64,000 nt of DNA from Sediminibacterium roseum. GTDB lineage: Bacteria; Bacteroidota; Bacteroidia; Chitinophagales; Chitinophagaceae. The stretch spans positions 588,646 through 652,645 of the forward strand of contig NZ_JAACJS010000002.1 in NCBI RefSeq assembly GCF_009939005.1. The letters run 5' to 3'. The position numbers and the translations under genes were made by a program. The notes beneath the pieces were generated by a model. That model was given only the letters and a program-made list of their open reading frames with translations. It had not been told where the DNA came from and searched no databases. Positions 44,395 through 52,496 of the stretch are shown here, in pieces (position 1 is the first letter of the stretch; each line of letters begins with the position of its first letter).

Positions 44395-45960
44395 ATGAAA
44401 AGAAGAGATTTTTTACGCAATACTTCTACCGGTGTTTTGTTGCCATCGCTGTTGAGTGGTTTTTCATTCAGGGCATACAGTGCGCAGACAGACATCATGA
44501 AATCGCTGGCATTGCCGGTAACGGAAACAGACCATGTGTTTGTGATCATTCAACTCAATGGAGGAAACGATGGATTGAACATGGTGGTGCCGATAGACAA
44601 TTACAGCGGTTACGTAAATGCACGCGCCAACATTGCCATACCTGAAAAATCGTTGCTGGCGCTGAACGGGAAATCGGGATTGCACCCGGCCATGACGGGA
44701 TTGAAATCGATGTACGACCAGGGATACCTGAAAGTGATACAGGCAGTGGGTTACCCGAAGCCCAGCTATTCGCATTTCCGCGCAACAGATATCTGGATGA
44801 GTGCGAGCGATGCGGATAAGGTGGTGAACACGGGATGGGCGGGGCGCTACCTTAACTATGAATACCCGAATTTCCCCAATGGTTATCCCAATGCAACTAT
44901 GACGGACCCGCTGGCCATCCAGATCGGTTCGGCAACTTCGTTAACCCTGCAGGGCCCGGCGGTGGGCATGGGAATGAGTATTTCGAACACAACCAATTTT
45001 TACAACCTTATAGATGGCATTGAAGATCCCGCACCCAATACCCCGGCGGGAAAAGAATTGAAATACATACGCATGATCGCAGAGCAGACAACACAATATG
45101 CAACAGTGATCAAGCAAGCTGCAACAAAAACAGTGCAGCAGGTTGCGTACCCCGTTAAAAATTCATTGGGCGATCAATTGAAGATTGTGGCGAGGCTGAT
45201 CAAAGGCGGGTTGAAGACAAGGATCTACATGGTTAGCTACGGCGGTTTTGATACGCATTCTGCGCAGGTAGATACGGCCGATAAAACAAAAGGTTACCAC
45301 GCCACATTGCTCGGGCAGGTAAGCGATGCGATCAGGGCGTTCCAGGATGATTGCAAATTTTTAGAGATACAGGACCGTGTTGTAGGAATGACGTTCTCCG
45401 AATTTGGCCGCCGTATCAAAAGCAATGGCAGCGAAGGAACCGACCACGGCTCGGCCGCGCCTTTGTTTGTATTCGGGAAAAACGTGATCGGTGGCGTGTT
45501 GGGCGATTCACCCACCTTGCCCGCGAATGCTTCGGTTAACGACAACATTCCTTTTCAATACGATTTCAGGAGCATCTACTCAACCATACTTTCAAACTGG
45601 TTGTGTGTGAACGACCTTGACCTTGAACAGATCATGCTCAAAAATTTCCAGGTGCTGCCTATTGTAAATGGCGGAGGCTGTAAGAAGGCCGTTAACCTTT
45701 CGGGAGAGCAACTGATCAGCAATTATCCAAACCCGTTTGTAACATCAACCGTTATCACCTTTACAACAGCGGGTGGCCATACACTGATACAGATCATGGA
45801 TACCACGGGAAGGGTGATCGCAAACCTTACAGACAAAGAATATACGGCAGGAACTTATACTGTTGTGTTCAACGGCGAATCTTTGCCTACGGGTGTTTAT
45901 TATGCACGTTTGCAAAACCTTGCCACGCAGCAGGTGAGGGCCATGATCAAGGCGAGGTAG
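44395..45960 (+). CDS. DUF1501 domain-containing protein with T9SS sorting domain
   Basis: A 521-residue exported protein. The N terminus has a Tat-like or Sec signal (MKRRDFLRNTSTGVLLPSLLSG), followed by the DUF1501 (alkaline-phosphatase-fold, sulfatase-like) domain: HVFVIIQLNGGNDGLNMVVP, FSEFGRRIKSNGSEGTDHGSA. The last 80 residues form a type A T9SS sorting domain: GEQLISNYPNPFVTSTVITF, then IQIMDTTGRVI, then GVYYARL. It is therefore a predicted cargo of the T9SS whose gldKLMN core lies 7 kb upstream. It pairs with the DUF1800 gene. Confidence 0.93.
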   Translation: MKRRDFLRNTSTGVLLPSLLSGFSFRAYSAQTDIMKSLALPVTETDHVFVIIQLNGGNDGLNMVVPIDNYSGYVNARANIAIPEKSLLALNGKSGLHPAMTGLKSMYDQGYLKVIQAVGYPKPSYSHFRATDIWMSASDADKVVNTGWAGRYLNYEYPNFPNGYPNATMTDPLAIQIGSATSLTLQGPAVGMGMSISNTTNFYNLIDGIEDPAPNTPAGKELKYIRMIAEQTTQYATVIKQAATKTVQQVAYPVKNSLGDQLKIVARLIKGGLKTRIYMVSYGGFDTHSAQVDTADKTKGYHATLLGQVSDAIRAFQDDCKFLEIQDRVVGMTFSEFGRRIKSNGSEGTDHGSAAPLFVFGKNVIGGVLGDSPTLPANASVNDNIPFQYDFRSIYSTILSNWLCVNDLDLEQIMLKNFQVLPIVNGGGCKKAVNLSGEQLISNYPNPFVTSTVITFTTAGGHTLIQIMDTTGRVIANLTDKEYTAGTYTVVFNGESLPTGVYYARLQNLATQQVRAMIKAR

Positions 45961-46073
45961 GTAAAACGGTAATGGAAACAGGAACGGAGGATGCGGTGTG
46001 TCCTTGTTTTTTCTTGTGTTCACCGCCTGCCAGCCGCCCTTCACCCAAAAATTCCCCAAAAATTCCGGAATCA

Positions 46074-46091
46074 TTTTGCCGTTTGGCAAAA
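46074..46091 (+). promoter_or_regulatory. Operator-like palindrome before the small exported protein and TonB receptor
   Basis: TTTTGCC (46074-46080) and GGCAAAA (46085-46091) flank GTTT. A third half-site, GGCAAAAT, lies at 46128-46135, just within the gene. The palindrome sits in the -33 region of the TACATTTG promoter at 46097, where a repressor would block it. A metal-sensing regulator is plausible given the TonB receptor, but unproven. Confidence 0.55.
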
Positions 46092-46096
46092 CCTCC

Positions 46097-46104
46097 TACA
46101 TTTG
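46097..46104 (+). promoter_or_regulatory. -7 promoter element of the small-protein/TonB-receptor operon
   Basis: TACATTTG matches TAnnTTTG exactly and ends 21 nt before the TTG start at 46126. Confidence 0.55.
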
Positions 46105-46125
46105 CAACAACGTAACAAAATATCG

Positions 46126-46470
46126 TTGGCAAAATCATTGATCATACGAAAACTACTGGCTGGCTTTTTCATGGCTGTATTTGCGTTTGGTATTACGCCG
46201 AAGATCACGTTGCACAACCTTGTTGCCACACACATCGACGGCAGGGTAAAAACTTCCGTTCCCGAACAGCAGGCGCCCACGCAATTGAGCACTGCTTCTT
46301 TCAACTGTCAATGCGATAACCTGATCAGCGAGTCGCCGTTCGTGGCTTCTTCAGAAGCCGCTTATACCACGGTTGAAACCTCTTTTGCGGCTTACAAACG
46401 GGTGTATGTTGAGGCCGTTTATTCTACCCAGCAGTTCTGCTCCTCCCTCCGCGGCCCGCCTGCGTGTTAA
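46126..46470 (+). CDS. Small exported cysteine-containing protein preceding a TonB receptor
   Basis: A 114-residue protein using TTG as start (MAKSLIIRKLLAGFF); no ATG lies before its signal-like helix. After the signal it has a stretch rich in Ser, Thr and Ala, a FNCQCDNLISESPF motif and the ending SLRGPPAC. I do not recognise a named family, but a small exported protein with CxC and SLRGPPA motifs ahead of a TonB receptor is an arrangement I have seen in this phylum. The promoter and palindrome upstream support a real gene. It could be a metal-binding helper; this is inference. Confidence 0.55.
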   Translation: MAKSLIIRKLLAGFFMAVFAFGITPKITLHNLVATHIDGRVKTSVPEQQAPTQLSTASFNCQCDNLISESPFVASSEAAYTTVETSFAAYKRVYVEAVYSTQQFCSSLRGPPAC

Positions 46471-46554
46471 TGAAATTTTATTGGTAAAACGGACCAGCCC
46501 GGTCCCATTCATTAACCTGCTTTATGCCCTGTGCATATGCGTTATCTGTTATTT

Positions 46555-48972
46555 ATGAAATCTTTGTTTACACGCACACTTATTATGTTCTCTTTTCTTT
46601 TGGTGATCGCCCATCCGTCTTTTGCTTCGGGCGATCCTGCCAATGCGGTTTTGAGCGGAACGGTTACGGATGCCAAAACAGGCAAACCCCTTGCCGGCGC
46701 CGTGATCTATCTCCACGAAGCCAAAACAGGCACGGTTGCAGATGCAAACGGCGCCTACAAAACACCACCCGTTCCCGAAGGAAAATACCTGGTCGAGGTT
46801 TCTTTTGAAGGGTATGCTTCTGTTCTTGAAACGGTTACCCTTGCCGGGAACACCGTGAAGAATTATTCGCTCAAAGAAACATTCATAGAGAATGAAGCGG
46901 TTACCGTAACCGGTGTTGCCTCTGCAACCAAGGTGCGCCAGTCTGCACAGCCCGTTTCGATCGTTAAAAAAAGCGACCTGATGCAGACAAGCGCCACCAA
47001 TGTGATCGATGCCATCAGTAAAATTGTGCCCGGTGTTTCGGGCTTATCAACGGGCCCTGCCATTTCCAAACCCGTGATCCGCGGCCTCGGCTACAACCGC
47101 GTGGTTACCGTTCACGATGGCGTTCGCCAGGAAGGGCAGCAATGGGGCGACGAACATGGAATCGAGATCGATGAATACAGCGTTCAGAAAATAGAAGTGC
47201 TCAAGGGCCCCGCATCGTTGTTCTATGGCAGCGATGCAATGGCGGGTGTTGTGCATCTTATTACCAATGTACCGGTTGAACAAGGCACCATCAAAGGAAA
47301 TGTGATGGGCACATTCAACGGGAACAATGCAATGTATGGTGCAAGTGCAAACCTTGCGGGGCATCTCAACAACGGTTTCAACTGGAACATTTACGGAACA
47401 TCAAAATCTGCGGGCGATTACCAGAACAAATACGATGGCAAAGTTCTCAACAGCCGTTTTTATGAAAAGAATTTTGGCGGTTATATCGGTATCAACAAAT
47501 CATGGGGATACAGTCATTTGCTCGTAAGCAATTTTAACCAGCACATCGGTGTGGTGGAGGGAACAAGGGATTCGGTAAGCGGAAAGTTCATCACCTATCC
47601 TGAAACATCTTTTGCACACGAAGCCACACAGGCGGAGCTCGACAGCAGGGGTATGATGACGCCGTACCAGCACGTGCAGCATTTCAAGATCGCAAGCGAT
47701 AATAATTTTTCGTTTGGAAGAGACAGGCTGGCGGTCAACATCGGCTACCAGCGCAACCAGCGAAGGGAATTCGGCGATCCTTCGGCGCCCAATACACCGG
47801 ACCTGCATTTTGACCTGCAAACCGTGAACTACAATCTTCAATATTCATTTGCAGAAAAAGCGGGCTGGAAAACATCGATCGGCGTAACGGGTATGTACCA
47901 GCAAAACCGCAACCTCGCCGAAGAAGTATTGATACCGGAATACAACCAGTTCGACATCGGTGCATTTGTATACACAAAAAAATCGATCAACGATAACCTT
48001 ACGTTGAGCGGCGGCCTGCGCGCCGATACAAGATCTGTAAACGGCAAAAGTTTTTCGGATGCGGGCATTGTAAAATTCACCGGCTTTGATAAATCGTTCG
48101 GCAACATCAGCGGAAGCATCGGGCTCGGCTACACGGTAAGCGATGCGGTAACGCTGAAACTCAACCTGGCCCGCGGTTTCAGGGCACCAAGCGTAAGCGA
48201 ACTGGCAAGCAATGGCGCACACGAAGGAACCAACCGGTATGAGTTTGGCGACAACAACCTGAAAACCGAAACCTCTTTCCAGGCAGATGCAGGTTTGGAA
48301 GTGAATACACAACATTTCGGTTTGATGGTGAACGCGTTTTACAACAACATCCGCAACTATATTTTTTACGGCAAACTCGAGAGTGTAAATGGTGGTGACT
48401 CGCTGGTGAATGTAAATGGAGAAGACCTCAGCGCGTTTAAGTTCAGGCAGGCTGCTGCAACGCTGGTTGGGTTTGAAGTGAAGTTTGACCTGCACCCGCA
48501 TCCCCTGGACTGGCTTCATTTTGAAAATACATTCTCAATGGTTGCCGGTCATTTCAACCAAAGCTTTGACGGATCAAACAAACTGCCTTTCGTTCCATCA
48601 CCCAAACTCGAGACGGAACTGCGCGCCGATTTTAAAAAAGCCGGGAAGGACCTGCGCAATCTTTATTTCAAATTTGAAATGGACAATGTTGCCACGCAAA
48701 ACCGCATCTTCACCGCATATGGTACCGAAACGCCAACAGAAGGGTACACCATTTTTAATTTCGGCGCAGGAACGGAAGTAATGAGTAAGGGCAAAGCATT
48801 GTTCGGTATCAATCTTTCATTGAACAATATTTTCGATGCGGCCTACCAGAATCACCTGAGTCGTTTGAAGTATACAGACGTAACTGTGATCACCGGGAGG
48901 ATCGGCGTTTTCAATATGGGCAGGAACTTCAGCGTGAAGGTCAACGTGCCGCTTTCATGGAAGATCAAATAA
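46555..48972 (+). CDS. TonB-dependent receptor with CarboxypepD-like domain
   Basis: An 805-residue outer-membrane receptor. Signal peptide MKSLFTRTLIMFSFLLVIAH; CarboxypepD_reg-like domain (LSGTVTDAKTGKPLAGAVIYL); plug (VIRGLGYNRVVTVHDGVRQE, KIEVLKGPASLFYGSDAMAGVVHLI); barrel to the C terminus. The barrel's NGAHEGTNRYEFGDNNLKTE segment resembles receptors of the ZnuD type, so zinc or another metal complex is a reasonable ligand guess. ATG 46555 is preferred because it starts a clean signal peptide; ATG 46537 and GTG 46531 are alternatives. It follows the small exported protein by 84 nt. Confidence 0.88.
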   Translation: MKSLFTRTLIMFSFLLVIAHPSFASGDPANAVLSGTVTDAKTGKPLAGAVIYLHEAKTGTVADANGAYKTPPVPEGKYLVEVSFEGYASVLETVTLAGNTVKNYSLKETFIENEAVTVTGVASATKVRQSAQPVSIVKKSDLMQTSATNVIDAISKIVPGVSGLSTGPAISKPVIRGLGYNRVVTVHDGVRQEGQQWGDEHGIEIDEYSVQKIEVLKGPASLFYGSDAMAGVVHLITNVPVEQGTIKGNVMGTFNGNNAMYGASANLAGHLNNGFNWNIYGTSKSAGDYQNKYDGKVLNSRFYEKNFGGYIGINKSWGYSHLLVSNFNQHIGVVEGTRDSVSGKFITYPETSFAHEATQAELDSRGMMTPYQHVQHFKIASDNNFSFGRDRLAVNIGYQRNQRREFGDPSAPNTPDLHFDLQTVNYNLQYSFAEKAGWKTSIGVTGMYQQNRNLAEEVLIPEYNQFDIGAFVYTKKSINDNLTLSGGLRADTRSVNGKSFSDAGIVKFTGFDKSFGNISGSIGLGYTVSDAVTLKLNLARGFRAPSVSELASNGAHEGTNRYEFGDNNLKTETSFQADAGLEVNTQHFGLMVNAFYNNIRNYIFYGKLESVNGGDSLVNVNGEDLSAFKFRQAAATLVGFEVKFDLHPHPLDWLHFENTFSMVAGHFNQSFDGSNKLPFVPSPKLETELRADFKKAGKDLRNLYFKFEMDNVATQNRIFTAYGTETPTEGYTIFNFGAGTEVMSKGKALFGINLSLNNIFDAAYQNHLSRLKYTDVTVITGRIGVFNMGRNFSVKVNVPLSWKIK

Positions 48973-48977
48973 TTAAA

Positions 48978-49019
48978 CTGCGAGCCACAGGTTCATTGTA
49001 GTATGCTTGTGGCTCGCAG
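48978..49019. terminator. Hairpin between convergent TonB receptor and porin genes
   Basis: CTGCGAGCCACA pairs with TGTGGCTCGCAG, perfect over 12 bp. The right flank lacks a T run on the plus strand; on the minus strand TTTAATTATTT follows, so it works best as the terminator of the minus-strand operon. Confidence 0.65.
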
Positions 49020-49033
49020 CTTTGGCTTCACCG

Positions 49034-50257
49034 CTAAAAATAAGTGGAGATGCCGAAACTGAATCCTGCCGTTGTTGCCGGGGGATTGCTCAAAATATCC
49101 ACCTGTTTCTGGAACCTGTAGTTCAGCCTGAAAACGGTTTGCGCCGTTGGGCGGAAACTGATTGCGGGCATGATGCTCCACAAATGATCGCCGATATTTT
49201 CGTTTGTCTGTTTAAAGGTGCCAACGTTCCAGTCAACATATTCCAAACGGCAGGCAAGGTTGAGCACAGCATCATCCCAGCCGAGCATTCTTTTTTTCAC
49301 AAGGGGTTGAACGATGTCGGCAAAACCGCCTTTCTGTTTGCTGCCGAATTGTTGTGTAAATGTTCCGGGCACATCAACAAAGATCCAGGCCCATTCCCCG
49401 GTGATGAATGTGTTTGTTTTTTTGATCGTGGTGTTGAAGTCAATGGCAAACACATCCAGCCTGCGTTTCTGATCGATGATGATGCCATCGTCTTTGAATT
49501 TGTTGTAGGCGCCACCCATGTACGAAAGCCCGATCTCGCCGAGCTTTGTATTCTTTAAAGCAATCTTCGCGGTAACCAGTGGTTCGCCCGATGCACTTTC
49601 TTCAAAACGTTCGGTATTGTCTTTGGAAGCGGGCAGGTAGGTTTTATTCAGGTTGTTTTCGATGATGGAATTGTCAAAACCACTGGAGAGATAAAATTCG
49701 TAACCAAACATCCAGTCGTTTTTGTAATTTTTTCCATACACGCCAAAACCGGTATTGCTCCAGGTGGCCGGCAGTAGTTGGGTTGCAGAGATGGGCCTGT
49801 CGGTAAACTCCCATTTGGGCCCGTCGTGGTTCTGGTTAAAGGCGCCGATCGGGTTCACGATCATTCCGGCGCGGAGGTTGAACATCGGGTGGAACTCAAC
49901 ATCAACCGCTGCAAATTCAACGGCCACTTCCTTTTCGGCCGGTTCGAATTCGATTTCGGATAAAAATTTTATCCTTTTTGAAATGGTTGAAGAAACAAAC
50001 AGGGTAACCCTTCTGAACTGGAATTGGTGTCCTTCCGAAATACCATCTGTTGCCATGTGCTGCCAGTTGCTCTCTACATAACCGCCTAACGATACCGGCA
50101 GTTTATCAAACTTAAGTGCGGGCCTGTTGTAGATCGCATCCATGTTCAACAAACGGGTGCTGGTGTCTTTGGGAACACGTTTTAAAAGCGTTGGATCGAT
50201 CTGCGCTCCTGCGGAGACAGACAAAAAAATAAACAGTATGTACCAAAATCTTATCAT
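49034..50257 (-). CDS. Porin-like outer membrane beta-barrel protein
   Basis: A 407-residue outer-membrane protein with signal peptide (MIRFWYILFIFLSVSAGAQ). The remainder has the regular strand pattern of phosphate-selective/OprP-like porins (VSLGGYVESNWQHMA, QFQFRRVTLFVSSTISKRIKFLSEIEFEPAEKEV, AGMIVNPIGAFNQNHDGPKWEF) and an aromatic C terminus (GISTYF). Its ATG overlaps the TGA of the Rieske gene, so it is the last gene of a coupled operon with the Rieske and di-haem proteins. The substrate is unknown. Confidence 0.8.
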   Translation of the reverse strand: MIRFWYILFIFLSVSAGAQIDPTLLKRVPKDTSTRLLNMDAIYNRPALKFDKLPVSLGGYVESNWQHMATDGISEGHQFQFRRVTLFVSSTISKRIKFLSEIEFEPAEKEVAVEFAAVDVEFHPMFNLRAGMIVNPIGAFNQNHDGPKWEFTDRPISATQLLPATWSNTGFGVYGKNYKNDWMFGYEFYLSSGFDNSIIENNLNKTYLPASKDNTERFEESASGEPLVTAKIALKNTKLGEIGLSYMGGAYNKFKDDGIIIDQKRRLDVFAIDFNTTIKKTNTFITGEWAWIFVDVPGTFTQQFGSKQKGGFADIVQPLVKKRMLGWDDAVLNLACRLEYVDWNVGTFKQTNENIGDHLWSIMPAISFRPTAQTVFRLNYRFQKQVDILSNPPATTAGFSFGISTYF

Positions 50258-50691
50258 GCGCGCAGGGAAATTTTTAATTCGTTGTTTTGGATGGTAACAG
50301 GCAGGCTCCTCAAAGGATTTGCCGCCGGGCCACCCGCTACGGTTCCATTGTTGTTGAATTCGCTGCCGTGCGCCGGGCATTGCAGTTTATCGCCAAACAC
50401 CTGGAGCTCCGCGCCTTGGTGTGTGCATTTCATCAGCAGCGCGTGGTACGTGTTTTCATTGATGCGGTAGATGCAGATCGGGTATTGCAGTTTTTCGTTC
50501 TGAACAACCAGGTAGTTTTTGTAGCCGTTCTCTTTCCTGTTTGCAAAATGTTTCAAAGGAACGATCATGTCTGCATCAACAATGGATGCATTGATCATTT
50601 TGGATGTGCCGCAGCTTTCCAGCACCGATAACAACAAGCCGCCGCTCAAACAGCTGATACAGCCCGTTGATATGAATTTCCTCCTGTTCAT
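50254..50691 (-). CDS. Exported Rieske-type [2Fe-2S] protein
   Basis: A 145-residue protein with an RR-containing export signal (MNRRKFISTGCISCLSGG) and lipobox-like SVLESC. The Rieske motifs are intact: CTHQGAEL near residue 89 and CPAHGSEF near 108, the C-x-H and C-x2-H ligands of a [2Fe-2S] cluster. It would pass electrons in the periplasm. Its start overlaps the stop of the DUF1111 gene by one base (TAATG), and its stop overlaps the start of the porin gene (ATGA). It is not next to a cytochrome b, so it is not a bc-complex subunit. Confidence 0.88.
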   Translation of the reverse strand: MNRRKFISTGCISCLSGGLLLSVLESCGTSKMINASIVDADMIVPLKHFANRKENGYKNYLVVQNEKLQYPICIYRINENTYHALLMKCTHQGAELQVFGDKLQCPAHGSEFNNNGTVAGGPAANPLRSLPVTIQNNELKISLRA

Positions 50692-51887
50692 TATAAACTT
50701 TTTAGAAAACGAATGAGTTTTTGTTTGTCTGCATCAGAAAGCGCATTGAAATTGTTCCTGGAACGTGTTGCTTCTCCTCCATGCAGTTGAATGGCTTCTT
50801 CAATGGATCTCGCGCGCCCATCGTGCATTAAAAAATATTGACCGCCCTGCGAGTTCGGCGAAAGGCCCAGTCCCCACAACGCGGGTGTTCGCCATTCGCT
50901 TGTTTTGGCCGTGCCCTCGGTGTAACCATCATCGAGCCCGGGCCCCATATCATGCAACAGGAGGTCGGTATAGGGAGAGAATATTTTGTTGGATAAGGCT
51001 GCGATCGGTGAGGTACCCGTTTTTAGTTCCGGCGTGTGGCAACCGGAACAATTGGCGCTGATGAAAAGTTGTTTGCCTGCGATCACGTCCGCATCGTTCG
51101 CATTGCGCTGGATGGGTACTTTTAATGTTCGAAGGTAAAAAACAACATCCTGTACCTTGTTCAGCGAGATCTCCGGTTCAATGTCAACACCCGAGTAAAC
51201 ATCCCTTGGTTCAAATGAAGAAGTAATACCCATGTCCTGGTTGTATGCATTCACCGTCTGTTGCAGCAGGTCGTACACGCTTCCTTTTTTTCCAAAGCGG
51301 CAGATGTATTTGCCATTGCGCGTGATGGCATTGGGCCGGATGTTGACGTACGCCGGAACATGGTTCCAATTCGGTACGCCTTTTATGCCGTCGCCGTTTG
51401 CATCATTCGGATCGCTCAGGGCAATGATGTCTGCATCTGACACCAGCTCTATAAAACCCAGGCCGGAATTAGCCGGCGGCAAAAACCTGGATGAGGTTGC
51501 GCCCGCAGGAATCTGCTCAGGTGTAAAGCCGGGTAATGCCCTGTCCTGCAGTTGTGGCCCACCCAGATGCATGAACTTGTTCCCCGTACTGTCTGTCTGG
51601 CCAAACCTGGTAAGTGTGGTAAATGGATGCCCTTTTCCTTCGCCCGCATGACAACTTCCGCAGCTTGTGGCAACGAATATGGGGCCGAGACCGGTTGTTC
51701 TGGTAAAAACCTCATCCGTAAAGGCAACATCGCCGCGCAGGTGTTGTGCGTTTTCTGCGTGGGTAAGTCCTTCTACGGGGCCATCCAATGTTTCATCGTC
51801 TGGCGGGAGCGCAGGCTGGAACTTACTGCACGATACCGCGAAACCGATCGCTGCAAGTAACACACCCAGTACCAAGATTTTCTTCAT
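50691..51887 (-). CDS. DUF1111 di-haem oxidoreductase (thiol oxidoreductase-like c-type cytochrome)
   Basis: A 398-residue lipoprotein (lipobox FAVSC). Two CxxCH haem-binding motifs are present: CGSCHAGEGKGHPF near 87 and CSGCHTPELKTG near 300, with methionine-rich segments between them. It belongs to the DUF1111 family of di-haem enzymes related to cytochrome c peroxidases; the natural substrate is not known. ATG 51887 is chosen because longer readings run into the promoter. It is first in an operon with the Rieske protein and the porin; one transcript with one-base overlaps indicates joint function. Confidence 0.85.
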   Translation of the reverse strand: MKKILVLGVLLAAIGFAVSCSKFQPALPPDDETLDGPVEGLTHAENAQHLRGDVAFTDEVFTRTTGLGPIFVATSCGSCHAGEGKGHPFTTLTRFGQTDSTGNKFMHLGGPQLQDRALPGFTPEQIPAGATSSRFLPPANSGLGFIELVSDADIIALSDPNDANGDGIKGVPNWNHVPAYVNIRPNAITRNGKYICRFGKKGSVYDLLQQTVNAYNQDMGITSSFEPRDVYSGVDIEPEISLNKVQDVVFYLRTLKVPIQRNANDADVIAGKQLFISANCSGCHTPELKTGTSPIAALSNKIFSPYTDLLLHDMGPGLDDGYTEGTAKTSEWRTPALWGLGLSPNSQGGQYFLMHDGRARSIEEAIQLHGGEATRSRNNFNALSDADKQKLIRFLKSL

Positions 51888-51902
51888 TGGTTTAAATAAA
51901 AA

Positions 51903-51918
51903 TTTAGACAAATCTAAA
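51903..51918 (-). promoter_or_regulatory. Promoter and operator-like palindrome of the di-haem operon
   Basis: TTTAGA (51903-51908) and TCTAAA (51913-51918) flank CAAA. On the minus strand TAGATTTG (51916-51909), an exact -7 match, overlaps the palindrome, so a bound repressor would block transcription. A second repeat, ATTTTG with CAAAAT (51924-51940), lies just upstream. TTTAGA-type palindromes resemble DtxR/MntR metal-repressor sites; that link is inference. Confidence 0.55.
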
Positions 51919-52001
51919 ATATTATTTTGATCGGCAAAATAAAAATTTTGATGATTTTTCCAAAATGCAGGTTTTCCGTGGTTCTTTAGTAAATTGGGGA
52001 T

Positions 52002-52439
52002 ATGGACATATCGATCAACACGCCTGCATTGTTGTTTCCCGCCATCAGCCTCATTATGCTGGCGTATACAAACCGTTTTCTTGCTTTGTCTAACAGGGTG
52101 AGGAGCCTGCACGACAAATACCAGAACCACGAACAGAAACACATCATCCATGGACAGATCAAAAACCTGCGTTACCGGCTCAAGCTGATCAAGAATATGC
52201 AGGCATTGGGCGTGGTTACTTTTTTGAGTTGTATTCTTTGCATGTATCTCATCTACATCGGATCCATGACGGCCGCGAACATTGTATTTGCCTTCAGCCT
52301 CATCAGTTTTTCGGGATCGCTTGGTTTGTCGTTACTTGAGATACAGCTCAGCACAAGGGCGCTTGAACTGGAGCTGAGTGATATGGAAGGATTGGAGGAT
52401 CCTTCGGTGATCGATTATATCAAGCGGAAGTTTGAATAG
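52002..52439 (+). CDS. DUF2721 domain-containing membrane protein
   Basis: A 145-residue protein. Helices: PALLFPAISLIMLAYTN at the N terminus, and two more (ALGVVTFLSCILCMYLIYI, IVFAFSLISFSGSLGLSLLEI) after a charged RVRSLHDKYQNHEQKHIIHGQIKNLRYRL stretch, then a cytoplasmic tail (DMEGLEDPSVIDYIKRKFE). This fits DUF2721, a membrane family of unknown function. It stands alone, divergent from the di-haem operon. Confidence 0.8.
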   Translation: MDISINTPALLFPAISLIMLAYTNRFLALSNRVRSLHDKYQNHEQKHIIHGQIKNLRYRLKLIKNMQALGVVTFLSCILCMYLIYIGSMTAANIVFAFSLISFSGSLGLSLLEIQLSTRALELELSDMEGLEDPSVIDYIKRKFE

Positions 52440-52441
52440 CA

Positions 52442-52473
52442 GAACGGCGAACACATTCCTGCATTCGCCGTTC
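52442..52473. terminator. Terminator between DUF2721 and ABC exporter genes
   Basis: GAACGGCGAA pairs perfectly with TTCGCCGTTC around 12 nt, followed by a T-rich stretch; it sits between convergent genes. Confidence 0.7.
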
Positions 52474-52496
52474 GTTATCCTTTATTCAATGTTGTG

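Noticed and set aside
51888..52151. 88-residue N-terminal extension of the di-haem protein
   Set aside because: It covers the promoter and operator and overlaps the divergent DUF2721 gene; the lipoprotein signal starts at 51887.
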